Assembly: GCA_963817435.1 (NCBI GenBank)
Contig: CAWFNY010000004.1
Span: forward strand, 1 to 64,000
Source: JADJOM01 sp963817435
GTDB taxonomy: Bacteria; Gemmatimonadota; Gemmatimonadetes; Gemmatimonadales; GWC2-71-9
Direction of reading: 5' to 3'
DNA: 64,000 nucleotides
Shown: positions 62,309 through 64,000 of the stretch, in pieces
How positions within the stretch are numbered: the stretch's first letter is position 1
Layout: every line of letters starts with the position of its first letter
Made by a program: the position numbers and the translations under genes
Notes under the pieces: generated by a model
Databases searched by the model: none
What the model was told of the DNA's origin: nothing
Seen by the model: only the letters and a program-made list of their open reading frames with translations

Positions 62309-64000
62309 TCGCCGCTCTCCTTCCATTCGGGCTGGCCGTCCTTGTGCAGCAGGAACGGGTAGAGCACCAGCGCGTCGATGTGGGTCCGCATGAAGCAGCG
62401 GTAGGCATCGGCCGGGCTGCAGACGATCGGCTCGCCGCGCACGTTGAACGAGGTATTCACCACCACGGCGCATCCGGTCTGCCGCTCGAACTCCCGGATC
62501 AGGTCGTAGTAGTTGGGGCTCGTCTCCGCGGTCACCGTCTGGATGCGGGCCGAGTAGTCGATATGGGTCACCGCCGGAATATCCGAACGCACCACGTTCA
62601 ACTGATCGATGCCCCACAGCTTCCGCTGCTGTTCGGTCATCGGAATCTGCCGTGATTTCTTCACCGGTGCGACCAGCAGCATGTAGGGCGAGTCGCCGTC
62701 GAGTTCGAAATACTCGCCGACCCGTTCCCGGAGCACGCTCGGCGCGAACGGCCGGAACCCCTCCCGGAACTTGATCTTGATGTTCATGTCCGCCTGCATC
62801 TTCGGGCTGCGGGGATCGCCGAGGATGCTGCGGCCGCCCAGCGCCCGCGGACCGAACTCCATCCGGCCGTCGAACCAGCCCACGATCTTTTCGCTGGCCA
62901 GCAGCCCCGCGGTCTTCTCGAGCAGCGTCGGGCGGTCGAGACGCTCGTAGGGCGCGCCGATGCTCGTGAGATACTGCTCGATCTGCTCGGGCGTGTAGGA
63001 GGGGCCGAGATAGGCGCCGTGCATGCTGTCACGGCCGGACACGACCGTGCGCGGCTGCTTGAGCTGCCGGTGCCATGCCATCTGGGCGACGCCCAGCGCG
63101 CCGCCCGCATCGCCGGCCGCCGGCTGGATCCAGAGGTGCTTGAACGGTCCCTCGCGAAGCAGCCGGCCATTGCCCACGCAGTTGAGGGCGACGCCACCGG
63201 CGAGACAGAGATTGGGCAGGCCGGTCTCCCGGTGCGCCGTCCGTGCCATGCGGAGCATGATCTCCTCGCACACCACCTGGACGGAGCGGGCGAGATCCAT
63301 CTCCTTCTGGGTGAGCTTGGATTCGGGTTCGCGGGGAGGGCCGCCGAACAGCTCGTGAAAGTGCGGGCTCGTCATGGTGAGCCCGGACAGATAATTGAAG
63401 CAGCGCTGATTGAGCCGGAACGAGCCGTCGTCACGCAGATCGAGCAGCTCGCGATAGATCAGGTCCACATAGGTCGGCTCGCCGTAGGGAGCCAGGCCCA
63501 TCACCTTGTACTCGCCCGAATTCACCTTGAACCCGGTGTAGTAGGTGAAGGCGGAGTAGAGCAGGCCGAGGGAGTCCGGCCAGTGCAGTTCCCGGAGCAG
63601 GGTGATGTCGTTGCCCCGGCCGACGCCGATCGAAGCGGTCGCCCATTCGCCCACGCCATCCATCGTGAGCACCGCCGCTTCCTCGAAGGGCGAGGGGAAG
63701 AAGGCGCTGGCGGCGTGGGACTCGTGATGCTCCGCGTACAGCAGGGGGCCATCGTAGGCGAGCGCCTCACGAATCTCGCGATCCATGTACAGCTTGTCCT
63801 TGATCCACAGCGGCCCCGCCAGCAGGAACGACCTGAACCCGCGTGGCGCGACCCCGAGGTAAGTCTCGAGAATACGCTCGAACTTGAGCAGCGGCTTATC
63901 GTAGAAGCCGACGGCCGTGAGATCCTTGGTGGTGATGCCCGCCGTGGCCAGGCAGTAATCCACGGCCAGCTTCGGGAAGGCGGAGTCCCCCTTGACCCGG
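62281..64000 (-). CDS. Carbamoyltransferase, NodU/CmcH/SxtI family (5' end cut by window edge)
   Basis: At least 573 residues; only about 30 N-terminal residues are missing at the right edge. An N-terminal TsaD-like domain with the metal/adenylate motif YAEHHESHAASAF and LTMDGVGEW is joined to a C-terminal YrdC-like carbamoyl-transfer domain with MEFGPRALGGRSILG, FRPFAPSVL, and VVNTSFNVRGEPIVCSP. These enzymes carbamoylate hydroxyl groups of sugars or natural products from carbamoyl phosphate through a carbamoyl-adenylate. First gene of a set with SxtJ and DUF5989. No polyketide, sugar or antibiotic genes are visible in the window, so the substrate is unknown. Confidence 0.93.
   Translation of the reverse strand, partial: RVKGDSAFPKLAVDYCLATAGITTKDLTAVGFYDKPLLKFERILETYLGVAPRGFRSFLLAGPLWIKDKLYMDREIREALAYDGPLLYAEHHESHAASAFFPSPFEEAAVLTMDGVGEWATASIGVGRGNDITLLRELHWPDSLGLLYSAFTYYTGFKVNSGEYKVMGLAPYGEPTYVDLIYRELLDLRDDGSFRLNQRCFNYLSGLTMTSPHFHELFGGPPREPESKLTQKEMDLARSVQVVCEEIMLRMARTAHRETGLPNLCLAGGVALNCVGNGRLLREGPFKHLWIQPAAGDAGGALGVAQMAWHRQLKQPRTVVSGRDSMHGAYLGPSYTPEQIEQYLTSIGAPYERLDRPTLLEKTAGLLASEKIVGWFDGRMEFGPRALGGRSILGDPRSPKMQADMNIKIKFREGFRPFAPSVLRERVGEYFELDGDSPYMLLVAPVKKSRQIPMTEQQRKLWGIDQLNVVRSDIPAVTHIDYSARIQTVTAETSPNYYDLIREFERQTGCAVVVNTSFNVRGEPIVCSPADAYRCFMRTHIDALVLYPFLLHKDGQPEWKESGDWRTEFQLD

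Overview
The window is one continuous stretch of very GC-rich bacterial chromosome, gene-dense on both strands, with no rRNA, tRNA, CRISPR array, insertion sequence or prophage that I can see. The gene content suggests a Gram-negative, heterotrophic soil or freshwater bacterium. This rests on many signal peptides and lipoboxes, an alpha-2-macroglobulin with penicillin-binding protein 1C, a DUF5916 outer-membrane-type protein, AddAB-type recombination enzymes, and an arginine operon built on an acylornithine carbamoyltransferase. The style fits Gemmatimonadota or a relative best, but that is an inference from gene content, not from a marker gene.

Layout. 1-5745 (minus): two tandem, paralogous hybrid sensor kinases. 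6041-11594 (plus): an ECF sigma factor, its zinc-finger anti-sigma factor, two repeat-rich adhesin-like secreted proteins and a DUF5916 protein, probably one operon. 11672-14693 (minus): an amino-acid permease and a REC-GGDEF-REC protein with a degenerate GGDEF. 14829-16275 (plus): an Lrp-type regulator overlapping an EamA exporter. 16317-18887: a promoter, a 21-codon leader ORF and a textbook-shaped attenuator in front of a sigma-54 activator, followed by a possible sigma-54 promoter and a secreted protein. 19164-27224: alpha-2-macroglobulin and pbpC. 27305-34463: an aldo/keto reductase and a convergent addAB-like pair. 34546-37322: an M42 aminopeptidase with an inactive paralogue, a lipoprotein and a LysM protein.

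37492-46867 is a compact arginine operon, argG-(P-loop protein)-argC-argD-argF'-argB-argE'-argH-argR. It works through N-acylated ornithine and citrulline. ArgF' has Val at position 92, where acetylornithine carbamoyltransferases have Glu, so N-succinyl intermediates are likely. No acylglutamate synthase is seen, and an unassigned P-loop protein sits in the operon. After it come a KefB-like antiporter, the wreck of a nucleotidyltransferase toxin-type pair (49653-50186), two short-chain dehydrogenases, an amidohydrolase lipoprotein without the usual HxH, a serine hydrolase, XdhC, a DsbA-like lipoprotein, an EXORDIUM-like secreted protein and an M20 deacylase. The window ends in a carbamoyltransferase-SxtJ-DUF5989 trio that runs off the right edge.

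Three conserved genes (pbpC, argH, argR) each carry exactly one extra base. This looks more like consensus error in the assembly than gene decay.
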